NCBI RefSeq assembly: GCF_031127805.1
Contig: NZ_JARXHW010000015.1
Span: 30,660-94,659, forward strand
Direction: 5' to 3'
Source: Thalassobacterium maritimum
GTDB taxonomy: Bacteria > Verrucomicrobiota > Verrucomicrobiia > Opitutales > Coraliomargaritaceae
DNA length: 64,000 bases
A model generated the notes under the pieces. It saw only the letters and a list, made by a program, of their open reading frames with translations, had not been told where the DNA came from and ran no database searches. Positions 8,731-17,316 of the stretch are shown one piece after another; position 1 is the stretch's first letter; each line of letters opens with the position of its first letter. A program made the position numbers and the translations under genes.

Positions 8731-10077
8731 ATGAATATCATTGTGTTTTTTACGGACCAGCAACGCTGGGATACACTGGGAGTCCATGGTAGCACTCTGG
8801 GCTTAACTCCAAATTTAGATCGCTTTGCTCGCCAAGGGACTTTTTTCCGCGAGGCAGTCACGCCACAGCCCGTGTGCGGTCCCGCTCGGAGCTGTTTGCA
8901 AACGGGGCAATATGCGACCACGACTGGAGTTTGGAGGAATGGCTTTGGCTTGAGTGAAGAGAGCCCAAAACTCGCTGAGTGTTTCAATGCCGCCGGCTAT
9001 CGGACCGGGTATATTGGGAAGTGGCATCTGTCTGAGGGAACGGGCCCTGGACCAGTTCCGGCTGCGAATCGTGGAGGTTATCAAGACTGGTTGGGGGCGA
9101 ACTGTGTGGAACTCACCAGTGGTCCGTATTCCGCTCGGCTTTGGGATGAGGATGAGCAAGAGCAGCCGCTCAATGGCTACCGTAGCGATGCCATGGTAGA
9201 TGCTGCGATTCGTTACATCGATCAACGCAGTCAAGAGCCGGAGCAGCCCTTCATGCTATGGCTTTCGCTCTTAGAGCCGCATCATCAAAATACCGATGAC
9301 TCATACCCTGCACCACACGGCCACGAGCGCGATCATCTGGCGGCGCCACTGCCGCCCGACCTTCAGTCGCTGGGTGGTTCGGCTGCCAAAGATTGGGCGG
9401 GCTACTGCGCAATGATTCAACGTATCGATCAAGGCTTGGGACGTTTGAACGATGCACTGGAATCCACGGGACTGAGTGAGGATACCATGATTGTTTTTAT
9501 CAGTGACCACGGCTGTCATTTTAAGACACGTAATTCGGAATACAAACGTTCTCCACATGACGTCAGCTTGCGGGTGCCTATGGTCTTTTGGGGCCAGCAG
9601 TGGAATGGCGGAGGGGAACATGCCTGTGCTGCGAGTTTAGTTGATTTAGCGCCGACGCTCTTGGAGGCCGCGGGCTTGGAAGTTCCCCCTACGATGCAAG
9701 GGCAATCGCTACTACCAGTGCGGCAGGGCTTAGCTGCCGCAAGGCCCCGTGCGAGTTATAGTCAGTTTGGCGATATTGGCATGGCACCCGGTCGTTGCCT
9801 GCGCACATCGCGCTGGAAATATGCAGTCACAGCGGCAGATGAATATCGCAGCCAAGCTACGGCGCCCGTGTATCATGAAACGCACTTGTATGACTTACAG
9901 ACCGATCCTTATGAATTGGTGAACCTCGTGGAGCTCGAAAGCCATCGTTCTGTCTGCGAAGACTTTCGCGAAATGCTGCTGGAGCGCATGCAATGCGTCG
10001 GTGAACCTAGTGCCGAAATCCTGTCCCCTTCAAACTTACGACCAGCGAGGCAGCGCACGATCGATTATCCCGCTTAA
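8731..10077 (+). CDS. Sulfatase (S1 family), no signal peptide
   Basis: A type I sulfatase that hydrolyses sulfate esters using a formylglycine made from Cys. The Cys-x-Pro-x-Arg motif is CGPARSCLQTG, with the modified Cys at residue 49 from this start. Other family marks are TDQQRWDTLG near the N-terminus, IGKWHL, a metal-site FISDHG and the Lys/His segments. I chose ATG 8731 (MNIIVFFTDQQ) because family members without leaders begin there; an in-frame ATG at 8707 would add 8 residues. Neither start gives a signal peptide, so the enzyme looks cytoplasmic, as does the GH2 upstream. The substrate class cannot be resolved; the LTPNLDRFARQG N-terminus resembles choline-sulfatase or glycan 6-O-sulfatase types. 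A bidirectional terminator follows. Confidence 0.9.
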   Translation: MNIIVFFTDQQRWDTLGVHGSTLGLTPNLDRFARQGTFFREAVTPQPVCGPARSCLQTGQYATTTGVWRNGFGLSEESPKLAECFNAAGYRTGYIGKWHLSEGTGPGPVPAANRGGYQDWLGANCVELTSGPYSARLWDEDEQEQPLNGYRSDAMVDAAIRYIDQRSQEPEQPFMLWLSLLEPHHQNTDDSYPAPHGHERDHLAAPLPPDLQSLGGSAAKDWAGYCAMIQRIDQGLGRLNDALESTGLSEDTMIVFISDHGCHFKTRNSEYKRSPHDVSLRVPMVFWGQQWNGGGEHACAASLVDLAPTLLEAAGLEVPPTMQGQSLLPVRQGLAAARPRASYSQFGDIGMAPGRCLRTSRWKYAVTAADEYRSQATAPVYHETHLYDLQTDPYELVNLVELESHRSVCEDFREMLLERMQCVGEPSAEILSPSNLRPARQRTIDYPA

Positions 10078-10090
10078 GGCCAGGTCTGAT

Positions 10091-10139
10091 ACACAAAAAA
10101 AACTCTCCTACCAAGTGCGGTAGGAGAGTTTTTTTGTGT
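10091..10139. terminator. Bidirectional intrinsic terminator
   Basis: A long hairpin (arms about 10091-10112 and 10119-10139, 6-nt loop) has an A-run on its left and a T-run on its right, so it can work on both strands. It lies between the convergent sulfatase and beta-helix genes. Confidence 0.9.
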
Positions 10140-10156
10140 CATTCGGTTCGTGCCGA

Positions 10157-12025
10157 TTAGTGGATCGGTTCGAGTCGTACGTTGTCGATATAGAGCGGTC
10201 CAGCCATGGAACCGTTGGCGCGAATGTAGAACCCTGCGAAGTTCGCAAACTCCTCTTCACTGACTTTGAGCTCGGTGAGAGGAATGCTGATTTCTTGCCA
10301 ATCGGTATTGGAGCCATTGAGTGTGCCCGGCAGTGGGATCTCTTTTGTCTTGGGAGCTTCAGCCATGGTGAGGGCGCGCAGCTCAAGTCCTGTTAGGTTC
10401 GCGTTACCGGTGCGGATCGACATCTTGAGTGCCCAATTTGCTTTTTGGAAATTAGCAAACTTGATCGTCGCAGAATCGCGCTTGGTGCGATAGGTCGCAC
10501 CGCCGCCTTTACTGCCATTGGTGCTAACTTCGAGGGCGTTGGATCCATTGATGCCCTTGCCCTTAGCGAGTTTCATCTTCGCGTTATTCCAGTCGCTCAA
10601 ATACCAGCCGCTTGGATTCTTTTCACTAAATACGTTCAATGGTTTGGTTTCCAGTAGGCGACCTTCTTTCTCGATGCGTGGTTGGTAAGGGCGCACTTCT
10701 GCAAGTAGCACTTGTGCGTCGCGCATGTCTTTCTGGTAGCCTACGCCGTCGGCAGTCAGGCCTTCGCCATTGAGTGGGCGAATGACAGTGTCGCTCACTG
10801 TGTAGTTCGGAGCAGGCAGTGTTTTACCCTCGGGGAGTTCGACCAGCGAATTTTTAACGCTGATATTCATGTTAGCCATCTGTTCTGGAGTGACCTTCCA
10901 GTCGTTCAGAGCGAGTGGTTTGGAAGAATCGACGAAGCTGGAATTGTGAATGCGGATCTTACCCTTAGTCCATAGACCCACGTAGTCGGAATTGCCGCCG
11001 CGTTTGACCGGATCGCCGGAGACGCTGTTCCAGAGCAGGGCGCCTGGAGTGCCGCTCCAGAAGCGGTAGTTCTTTTTGTTGTCCTTTGCGATGCAGCCAA
11101 TGAGTAGGGGGTTGGCTGATTTATCATCCCAACCACCATCGGTATTGCCGTAGGCTTCACAGCGAATATATGTTAGATTATAGGCGGTGCCTTCGGCGCA
11201 GAAGCCATCACCGTTCCAGTAGCTGTCTCCGTTGATATGCCAGTTATTGCTAGCCACACAGTCGATGAAGGTGATATCATGGTCATAGACGTTGGTGCCT
11301 TTCGCGCCACCGATCACGTTGAAACTCATGGGGAAGGCTTCCACATACCATTCTTTGCCACCCGCGTCGGCAGTGCAGTTGATCACTTGTATGTCGTAAC
11401 AGCCATCGCGGAAGCGAAAGCCACGTTTAGTGTAGTATTTTACATCGCAGTCGCGGATGACGATGTCGTGCGAGCCGATTTCCGGCTTGGCTGCCATGGC
11501 TCCGCCACGAAAGACGAAGGCGTCGCGAGTTTCCTGCACATCCACGTCCACAATTTTTCCTTCCGACACGCGGCCAGGCGTGCGAGTTTCAAAAACGCTG
11601 CGGACTTTATGTACTTCGAAATTCTCAAATACCCAGCCCTTGGACTCGGATGCCAGTTGAATTAAAGTGAAACCACTGGCTTTATCCTCTTTTTCCCAGT
11701 CGCCGGTAAAGACGGGGCGTTTGCCGTTGCGATTAACACCTTTCAAGGTGATCGGGTTGGCCGCAGAGGCTGAAGCGCTCAATTGCATGCCACGGGCTTC
11801 GTATTCGCCACCGCCGAGGAAAAGCGTGTCGCCGGGTTGAAGTTGTTGCCAAGCTTGTTCCAAGCTGTTTTCGGCGGCTGCGTAGGAAAGTGCATTTTCC
11901 CAGTTTTGGCCGTTTTTTTCGCCAGCCCCTTGTGGGAGCATATATAGGTCGGCAGCAGATGCGTGCAGGCCAATTAAAAGTGCAGCAGAAAGCAGCAAAC
12001 GTTTTTTAGGTAATTGTATTCTCAT
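10157..12025 (-). CDS. Secreted right-handed beta-helix protein with C-terminal CBM-like domain
   Basis: A 622-residue secreted protein. The start was set at the ATG of MRIQLPKKRLLLSAALLIGL, which gives a clear signal peptide ending near HASAA; an upstream in-frame ATG would add 20 residues that spoil it. Residues about 25-420 have the parallel beta-helix pattern of polysaccharide lyases and epimerases: DLYMLPQGAGEKNG, ITLKGVNRNGKRPVF, then repeated short strands (WVFENFEVHKV, HDIVIRDCDVKYY, YDIQVINCTAD, HDITFIDCVASNN, YNLTYIRCEAYG). The last 150 residues form a beta-sandwich ending GPLYIDNVRLEPIH, like CBM domains. PL6- or PL9-like lyases share this fold, but no catalytic triad can be confirmed, so the activity is left open. 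Confidence 0.78.
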   Translation of the reverse strand: MRIQLPKKRLLLSAALLIGLHASAADLYMLPQGAGEKNGQNWENALSYAAAENSLEQAWQQLQPGDTLFLGGGEYEARGMQLSASASAANPITLKGVNRNGKRPVFTGDWEKEDKASGFTLIQLASESKGWVFENFEVHKVRSVFETRTPGRVSEGKIVDVDVQETRDAFVFRGGAMAAKPEIGSHDIVIRDCDVKYYTKRGFRFRDGCYDIQVINCTADAGGKEWYVEAFPMSFNVIGGAKGTNVYDHDITFIDCVASNNWHINGDSYWNGDGFCAEGTAYNLTYIRCEAYGNTDGGWDDKSANPLLIGCIAKDNKKNYRFWSGTPGALLWNSVSGDPVKRGGNSDYVGLWTKGKIRIHNSSFVDSSKPLALNDWKVTPEQMANMNISVKNSLVELPEGKTLPAPNYTVSDTVIRPLNGEGLTADGVGYQKDMRDAQVLLAEVRPYQPRIEKEGRLLETKPLNVFSEKNPSGWYLSDWNNAKMKLAKGKGINGSNALEVSTNGSKGGGATYRTKRDSATIKFANFQKANWALKMSIRTGNANLTGLELRALTMAEAPKTKEIPLPGTLNGSNTDWQEISIPLTELKVSEEEFANFAGFYIRANGSMAGPLYIDNVRLEPIH

Positions 12026-12096
12026 AGGTTGGGTCCTTGATTGGGGATCAGCTTCAACAATTAGAATATAAATTGGATAATTCACCTATAGTTCAA

Positions 12097-12110
12097 ATCA
12101 AGCTATTCAA
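12097..12110 (-). promoter_or_regulatory. Putative operator, TTGAATAGATTCAA family (inverted)
   Basis: On the minus strand this reads TTGAATAGCTTGAT, a diverged copy of the element at 3204-3217, 71 bp upstream of the beta-helix gene start. The right half is weaker than in the other copies. Confidence 0.35.
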
Positions 12111-12136
12111 TAACTGTCGATTTAGTCTATGGAAAA

Positions 12137-12146
12137 CGCATATACG
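12137..12146. promoter_or_regulatory. CGYGTATGCG-like motif
   Basis: CGCATATACG (minus strand CGTATATGCG) lies 111 bp upstream of the beta-helix gene. It matches words found in the intergenic regions at 18733, 18860, 24572 and 39729. Confidence 0.35.
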
Positions 12147-12221
12147 AGAAGTGTAAACGTCTGTGTGCTTTATCGTTTTTACTCAAATGATTTATTCTAA
12201 ATTAAGACGCATGCTCTACAG

Positions 12222-12974
12222 TTAGGGTTGCATTGCCACCCAGAAGTCTTCGTGGGCGTCCTTGGGGGTAATGTCCTCCATGGCTACCCGGCCGATGGAA
12301 CCATCGTAGTAAACCACAGTGGCCTTGCCTTTGTAGCGGTAGGCGATGGCCATTTTACCATAAGGGCCTTTTTCTTCGCTGATGTAGAGCGTGGCACGAG
12401 TGCTGGAAACTTGGTAGTCGACTGCGTCCGCGAAGGCCATCGCCTTGCTAGGATTGCGAACATTATGGATCGTGGGCGCATTCTCATGCACAGATTGGGC
12501 ATTGCCGTGGTGCGAAGTATTATTGGGGCCAGTGGTGTTGAGCCCGATTGATGATTTGCCGTAAGTCGAGCGTGCGGCATCGGGATCTCCAGTTCGCGCA
12601 GCGTGTAGGTATTCATGTGATTTCCAACCAGGTTCAGGGGCATCAAGAAACTGTGTGAAGGGCTTGTAAGTGACCCAGTGCGAGTTGGAGTCGATTTTCC
12701 AGCGCCCATCCTCAAATACAGGTTGTTTAGATGTTAGATAGACTCCACGATTATCTTGAGCATACATTTGGTTCGCTGTTTGTAAGTTGCGCAAGTTGTT
12801 TGCTGTCGTTGAAATGTAGACATGGGTGCGAACGCTTGATATGGCAGGCGTCAGAATCGCGGCGAGCACTGCAATAATCGCAATCACGACTAGGAGCTCT
12901 ATCAAAGAGAATGCTTGTTGACGGTTGTTGTGAGAGGCTACTGAGGTAGGGGTAGGGCCTTGGTTCTTCTTCAT
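12222..12974 (-). CDS. Prepilin-type (type II secretion/pseudopilin-like) protein
   Basis: A 250-residue protein with a type IV prepilin leader: 21 hydrophilic residues and then AFSLIELLVVIAIIAVLAAI, with cleavage before Phe and the conserved Glu5. The body resembles the many small pseudopilins of Verrucomicrobiota and Planctomycetes (the H-X9-DG group): a TTANNLRNLQTANQMYAQDN helix followed by a loop-rich globular part, with VVYYDGSIG near the end. The long spacer of about 100 residues is His/Asn-rich. Such genes usually occur singly, away from secretion operons; one role suggested for them is part of a surface fibre or a substrate-handling pseudopilus. It sits between a beta-helix enzyme and a PEP-CTERM gene. 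Confidence 0.85.
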   Translation of the reverse strand: MKKNQGPTPTSVASHNNRQQAFSLIELLVVIAIIAVLAAILTPAISSVRTHVYISTTANNLRNLQTANQMYAQDNRGVYLTSKQPVFEDGRWKIDSNSHWVTYKPFTQFLDAPEPGWKSHEYLHAARTGDPDAARSTYGKSSIGLNTTGPNNTSHHGNAQSVHENAPTIHNVRNPSKAMAFADAVDYQVSSTRATLYISEEKGPYGKMAIAYRYKGKATVVYYDGSIGRVAMEDITPKDAHEDFWVAMQP

Positions 12975-13091
12975 GACCTAGCTTTATTGGGGGGTGAACT
13001 TTGGGGTAGTGTGCGCTGTTGGCAGTAAACGCTGCTAATCGCGCATGAAAAAATTAAACCTATGAGCGAGGCAGTTGAAATGTTGGTGCCG

Positions 13092-13105
13092 TTGAATCTA
13101 TTCAA
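13092..13105 (+). promoter_or_regulatory. Putative operator, perfect TTGAATCTATTCAA palindrome half-sites
   Basis: TTGAAT-CT-ATTCAA has fully complementary 6-bp arms around a 2-bp centre and is the best copy of the family. It lies in the 270-bp space between the divergent prepilin and PEP-CTERM genes, 139 bp before the latter. Confidence 0.55.
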
Positions 13106-13117
13106 TGGCCGAGCTTG

Positions 13118-13131
13118 TTAAATAGATTCAG
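13118..13131 (+). promoter_or_regulatory. Putative operator, second copy in tandem
   Basis: TTAAATAGATTCAG begins 26 bp after the start of the preceding copy, on the same face within about two and a half helical turns, and 113 bp before the PEP-CTERM gene start. Paired sites of this kind suggest cooperative binding (inference). Confidence 0.45.
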
Positions 13132-13244
13132 CTGATTTCCTCTCAACATTTATGAGTATATCGCTAATTGTTTTCTAGCTGCGTTTTTTTTCAAATTGCA
13201 GCTTAGCGAAGTAAAATCACCACCCCTACTAAAACCATAAAACT

Positions 13245-13937
13245 ATGCAAATGTACTCATCTAAAATCATTGCACTGCTCGGACTAGCTGCCGTAGCACC
13301 ATCCTTCAGCTCGGCTTCCATCGTATTGACTGCTTCGGATGACAATTACGTTTATACTGGCGATAAAAATACTAACTACAACTCAGAGTCTGCCTCTATC
13401 ACGGTAAAAAACGCTTCAAGCAATGATCGTATTGCTTATGTTAAGTTTGATTTGTCCTCGGTCATTTCGGGAGTCGATACCAGTCAAGACGCAGTCTTAA
13501 GTATGACTTTTAATCAAGTCACCAATGCAGGATCTGGCGACACCGCCGAGTTCATATTTTCAGCCCTCAGTAATACGGGGAGCCCCAGTAACTTCGCTTG
13601 GCAGGAAAGCACCGTCACTTATAATTCCCGTCCCACGGGCACTTTTACCGACCTGACTCCCAGTTATAATTGGTCCTACAATGCCAGTGATGTGGCCCAC
13701 ACGATTACTTTTTCAGGACTAACGAATTTTATTCAGGCAGATAATACGGTCACCTTTCGTATCTTTGGCCCTCAGTTACCCGATACTGGTAACAATCCTT
13801 CTTGGCATTCAAGCGAGGCCACCACGGTTGCTTATCGTCCGACGCTGACTTTAGTCGCTGTGCCTGAGCCAGCGACCGCGAGCATTTTACTTGGTCTTGC
13901 GACGCTTGCTATCGCTGGTACTAAGCGCCGCCGTTAA
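13245..13937 (+). CDS. PEP-CTERM protein with DNRLRE/CBM96-like domain (second copy)
   Basis: A 230-residue secreted protein with the same plan as the one at 3344: a signal peptide (MQMYSSKIIALLGLAAVAPS, cleavage near SSASI), one DNRLRE/CBM96-like beta-sandwich, then PEP-CTERM. The family pattern includes ASDDNYVYTGDKNTNYNSES, RIAYVKFDLSSV, WQESTVTYNSRPTG and VAYRPTLTL near the end. The tail is VPEPATASILL, a hydrophobic helix, then TKRRR. Characterised CBM96-type modules bind alginate or related uronans, so a surface glycan-binding role is likely but unproven. Two operator-like palindromes lie in front of the gene. Confidence 0.85.
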   Translation: MQMYSSKIIALLGLAAVAPSFSSASIVLTASDDNYVYTGDKNTNYNSESASITVKNASSNDRIAYVKFDLSSVISGVDTSQDAVLSMTFNQVTNAGSGDTAEFIFSALSNTGSPSNFAWQESTVTYNSRPTGTFTDLTPSYNWSYNASDVAHTITFSGLTNFIQADNTVTFRIFGPQLPDTGNNPSWHSSEATTVAYRPTLTLVAVPEPATASILLGLATLAIAGTKRRR

Positions 13938-13952
13938 TCGCGGTTTTGTTTG

Positions 13953-13987
13953 GATCCCTCCTCCTTCTTCAGAGAGGAGGAGGGATC
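13953..13987. terminator. Hairpin between convergent genes
   Basis: A perfect 12-bp stem (13953-13964 with 13976-13987, 11-nt loop) lies between the PEP-CTERM gene and the convergent fucP. It has no T-run, so it could act by stalling or by blocking exonucleases. Confidence 0.6.
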
Positions 13988-14009
13988 ATCGACAGAGTTG
14001 TGGCCAGTG

Positions 14010-15374
14010 CTAGGATGCTCTTAGAGCTTCGGCCTTGTCGGCGCGGTGCGTGTAGATCGCATAAGCGGCAATGACGGTGAAGCTGATGAGTGGCACGACG
14101 TAGGATTTGGCTGCGGCCGCCCCCATGACTGCATCGCCCCCGAAGACGTCGATTAGCTTCCCCTGCAGCAGTGTGAGCAATGCACCACCGAGAATCGCCA
14201 TGATCAAGCCAGAGGAACCTAGTTTGGTGGCTTCTCCTAAATTACGTGAGCCTAAGCCGAAGATGGTGGGGAACATCAGCGACATGAATACGGATGTCGC
14301 GATCAGACAGACTACACCGAGTGTGAACGGTGCGGCTCCGACGAAAGGAATGTAGCCCTCGAAGGCGAGCTTGTCCCCCCCGAAAATGACACCCAGGGAG
14401 CAGAGCATGCCCATGCAAGCAGCAAAAGCCAGCAGCGCGCTGGGCTTGAAGAAGGCCATCAGCGCGGTAAACATCCAGCGCGAAAGTGAGAAGGAGATGA
14501 TGGCAATCATGTGATAGTTCATTGCCTGGCTGTCTTCGATATTTAGCTGACCGGTGATATAGTGGAAAGTGTAGGTCCAGACGGCGATTTGAGCGCCCAC
14601 GTAAAAAAACTGAGCGACGACAGCAAAAACGTAATTTGTTTTGGATAGCAGAAACTTAACCGTGTCTCCGACGTGAGCCTTCTGGTCGTGTTCCTTGACT
14701 GCGGGCATGTTCTTATTGGTTGCGATCATCACCCAGAGCGCGATCAGCACTAGTGCGGAAATGAAGTAGGGGGTCATGACGATGTCTAGCTGCTCGACTT
14801 GGATCGCTTTGACTTCTTCAGGCGTCATGCCGTCTTGGATACGGGCGTTGACGACTTCGAGCTTTGTTAAAATGGCGAACTTGCAAAGAAACAGACCGAT
14901 CAGTGAGCCGACTGGGTTAAAGGACTGTGCGAGGTTTAGTCGGCGCGTCGCGGTTTCCTCTGGCCCCATGGAAATGATGTAGGGGTTCGCATTCGTCTCA
15001 AGGATGGAAAGTCCGCCAGCGAGGACGAAGAACGCCAGCAGGAAAGGGCTGAACTGCAACATCAAGCTCGCAGGGTAGAAGAGCAAGCCACCTAGAATAT
15101 AGATCCCGAGTCCCACCAGAACCCCCTTTTTGTAACCATAGACACGGGCGAGAATCGCTCCGGGGATGGCGAGCACGAAGTAGGCACCATAGAACGCGTT
15201 TTGAATCAATGCGGTTTGTGCGGTGCTCAGCTCGGGGAAGATCTTGAGGAACGCTTTGACCAAGGGGTCAGTCATGTTATTTGAGAGACCCCACATTGCG
15301 AAACAAGTCGCTAGCAGGATGAAGGGAAATACAATGTTCTTTGGAACAATCGGGGTTTTGTTGGATTCAGACAT
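14010..15374 (-). CDS. fucP: L-fucose:H+ symporter (FucP-like MFS transporter)
   Basis: A 12-helix inner-membrane transporter of the FucP branch of the major facilitator superfamily, 454 residues against 438 in E. coli FucP. The two acidic residues needed for proton and fucose binding in E. coli (Asp46 and Glu135) have clear counterparts: Asp36 in NNMTDPLVKAF and Glu126 in SILETNANPY, the FucP hallmark. AQSFNPVGSLIG is also typical. It would import L-fucose released by the GH29, GH95 and GH141 enzymes coded nearby. FucP relatives can also carry glucose or galactose, so the substrate is inferred from context. Its own start follows a 123-bp gap after the SSS transporter gene, so it may be in the same minus-strand operon. 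Confidence 0.88.
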   Translation of the reverse strand: MSESNKTPIVPKNIVFPFILLATCFAMWGLSNNMTDPLVKAFLKIFPELSTAQTALIQNAFYGAYFVLAIPGAILARVYGYKKGVLVGLGIYILGGLLFYPASLMLQFSPFLLAFFVLAGGLSILETNANPYIISMGPEETATRRLNLAQSFNPVGSLIGLFLCKFAILTKLEVVNARIQDGMTPEEVKAIQVEQLDIVMTPYFISALVLIALWVMIATNKNMPAVKEHDQKAHVGDTVKFLLSKTNYVFAVVAQFFYVGAQIAVWTYTFHYITGQLNIEDSQAMNYHMIAIISFSLSRWMFTALMAFFKPSALLAFAACMGMLCSLGVIFGGDKLAFEGYIPFVGAAPFTLGVVCLIATSVFMSLMFPTIFGLGSRNLGEATKLGSSGLIMAILGGALLTLLQGKLIDVFGGDAVMGAAAAKSYVVPLISFTVIAAYAIYTHRADKAEALRAS

Positions 15375-15497
15375 GAGAAATGTGTGTTAAGAGCTATGTG
15401 TGGCTGGAAGCATCAATCAATTTGAGACTGTGATTCGTAGCACTATATATGATTTTAGATTATTAAATTGAGTGGGGGACTGCTTGGTTTTGTGCGA

Positions 15498-17234
15498 TCA
15501 CCAAAAGACAAGATAGAGCGCGACTGTCGCCAGCACCACTCCAATGCCTACAATTTTGGCACCTGGGGATGTTTCGAGCTCAATTTGGTCGTTCACTGGC
15601 ATTATGACTGGTTTCTCCATCGGCTTAACGAGCGTCAGGATTACACCGGCCAGCAGCACGATAAAGAAGCAGATCGCCATGCGGTCGAGGAATGCGATCT
15701 GCTCGGCATACCACCAACCGTTGCTGACTAGCCATGGGCCGATGGCCCATTTGAAGGCCCCGTAGGAGATGACATTCAGGCCGATACCGACTGCACCAAA
15801 ATAGCGTGGGGTTCTGGGCGAAAAGAAGCCAAAGATAAAGACCGCCAATATGCCCGGTGAGATAAAGCCCTGAAACTCCTGAATGTAAGCAAAGATACTG
15901 GTGAAGTTATCCAGTGCCGGTGCTACTAAGCCTGCTAGGATTACGAAAAGCACGACGAAGAAACGGCCCACTTTGACTAGTTTGGCGGGGTCCTTTTCTT
16001 TGGTGAATTTGGAATATAAATCCATCGTCGCAATCGTTGAAGCTGAATTCAGCATCGAAGCTAGCGAACTGATGACTGCGCCGCAAAGTGCGGCCAGCAC
16101 AAACCAAGACAACCAGGGCAGCGGTTGAATCAAGTTTCGCACCAATACGGGAAATGCTCGATCGTAGTCGTATTCGCCTGTGCTTGCATTCAGTAAGTCG
16201 CCGCTGAACAAGTTATAAGCCAATATTCCGGGAATCACGACTAGGAATGGAATGAGTAGTTTTAGAAAGGCTGCAAACACGATTCCCTTTTGCCCCTCTG
16301 CTAGAGACTTTGAGCCGAGGGTTCGTTGCACGATATATTGATTCAAGCCCCAGTAAAAGAAGTTGGGAATCCACAGCCCGATCATTAAGGCTGTCCATGG
16401 AATGTCGGAGTCCTCTTTGGGGCGAACCATATGGACTTTACCGCCGGACCCGTTGGGGCCATTGCGCACCTGCGCTTCACCATCGACGCCATCATTTAGC
16501 AGCATAAACCGCTCCCATGGCCCCGCTGCTGCCAGTTGCTCGACAGTCGCATCGGAATTGGCGACCTTGGTTAAAATGAGCTCTTCTGCCGGTTTTTCCG
16601 CCAGCACGCTGAAGGCCAGAAACATGACAATGGCTCCACCGATTATTAGAGCCGCGCCCCAAATTAAGTCAGTCCAGGCGCAGGCTTTTAAGCCGCCAAT
16701 AAACACATACACCGCAGCAAATATGGCGATCAACCAGCACATGGTAGTCAGGCTGTTGAGCACTGGCACTGTGTTGTAATATTCAGACACAAACTTGGCG
16801 CCCGAAAAAATGACCGAAGAGGTCGTCACAAATACCAATGTAACAATCGCTGGAATCGCCATAGCCAGACGGGCTACGCCGTCGAAGCGGTATTCCAGGA
16901 ATTCGGGGATGGTGTAGAGGCCAGCCTTTAGAAACTTTGGTAAAAACCAAAAGGCCACGATGATCAGGGTGACCGCTGCGAGCCATTCATAAGAGGCGAT
17001 CGCCATGCCGAGCCAATTGGCCGAAGCCCCCGACATACCTACAAACTGCTCGGTCGAGATATTGGCGGCGATCAGCGAGAAGCCGACCAGCCACCAAGTG
17101 AGCCCGCGGCCCGCCAGGAAATAATCGGTCGCTCCTTTATTCCCCTCGAGGTCTTCATCGCGACTCTTCCAGATCCCGAGAGCGATCACGCCGACGACGG
17201 CCACGATAAATAAGACAACTTCTAATATATTCAT
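15498..17234 (-). CDS. Sodium/sugar symporter (SSS family, SGLT-like)
   Basis: A 578-residue inner-membrane transporter of the sodium:solute symporter family, about 14 helices. SGLT-like marks include SANISTEQFVGMSGASA in the first repeat, YTIPEFLEYRFD, and AWTDLIWGAALIIGG. A hydrophilic insert of about 60 residues (LTKVANSDATVEQLAAAG to VHMVRPKEDSDIPW) lies in the middle, longer than in vSGLT. It probably carries a hexose, deoxyhexose or oligosaccharide with Na+, fitting a marine organism. With FucP it gives the locus two import routes. It lies 82 bp downstream of the DUF6786-like lipoprotein gene, on the same strand. Confidence 0.88.
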   Translation of the reverse strand: MNILEVVLFIVAVVGVIALGIWKSRDEDLEGNKGATDYFLAGRGLTWWLVGFSLIAANISTEQFVGMSGASANWLGMAIASYEWLAAVTLIIVAFWFLPKFLKAGLYTIPEFLEYRFDGVARLAMAIPAIVTLVFVTTSSVIFSGAKFVSEYYNTVPVLNSLTTMCWLIAIFAAVYVFIGGLKACAWTDLIWGAALIIGGAIVMFLAFSVLAEKPAEELILTKVANSDATVEQLAAAGPWERFMLLNDGVDGEAQVRNGPNGSGGKVHMVRPKEDSDIPWTALMIGLWIPNFFYWGLNQYIVQRTLGSKSLAEGQKGIVFAAFLKLLIPFLVVIPGILAYNLFSGDLLNASTGEYDYDRAFPVLVRNLIQPLPWLSWFVLAALCGAVISSLASMLNSASTIATMDLYSKFTKEKDPAKLVKVGRFFVVLFVILAGLVAPALDNFTSIFAYIQEFQGFISPGILAVFIFGFFSPRTPRYFGAVGIGLNVISYGAFKWAIGPWLVSNGWWYAEQIAFLDRMAICFFIVLLAGVILTLVKPMEKPVIMPVNDQIELETSPGAKIVGIGVVLATVALYLVFW

Positions 17235-17316
17235 AGTTTAATTGAGCTCACTGTGAACGGCTACATGACTAATTGCGATTAAGTAACTCCGGTGCTGAAT
17301 AAATATGGGTTCAGGT

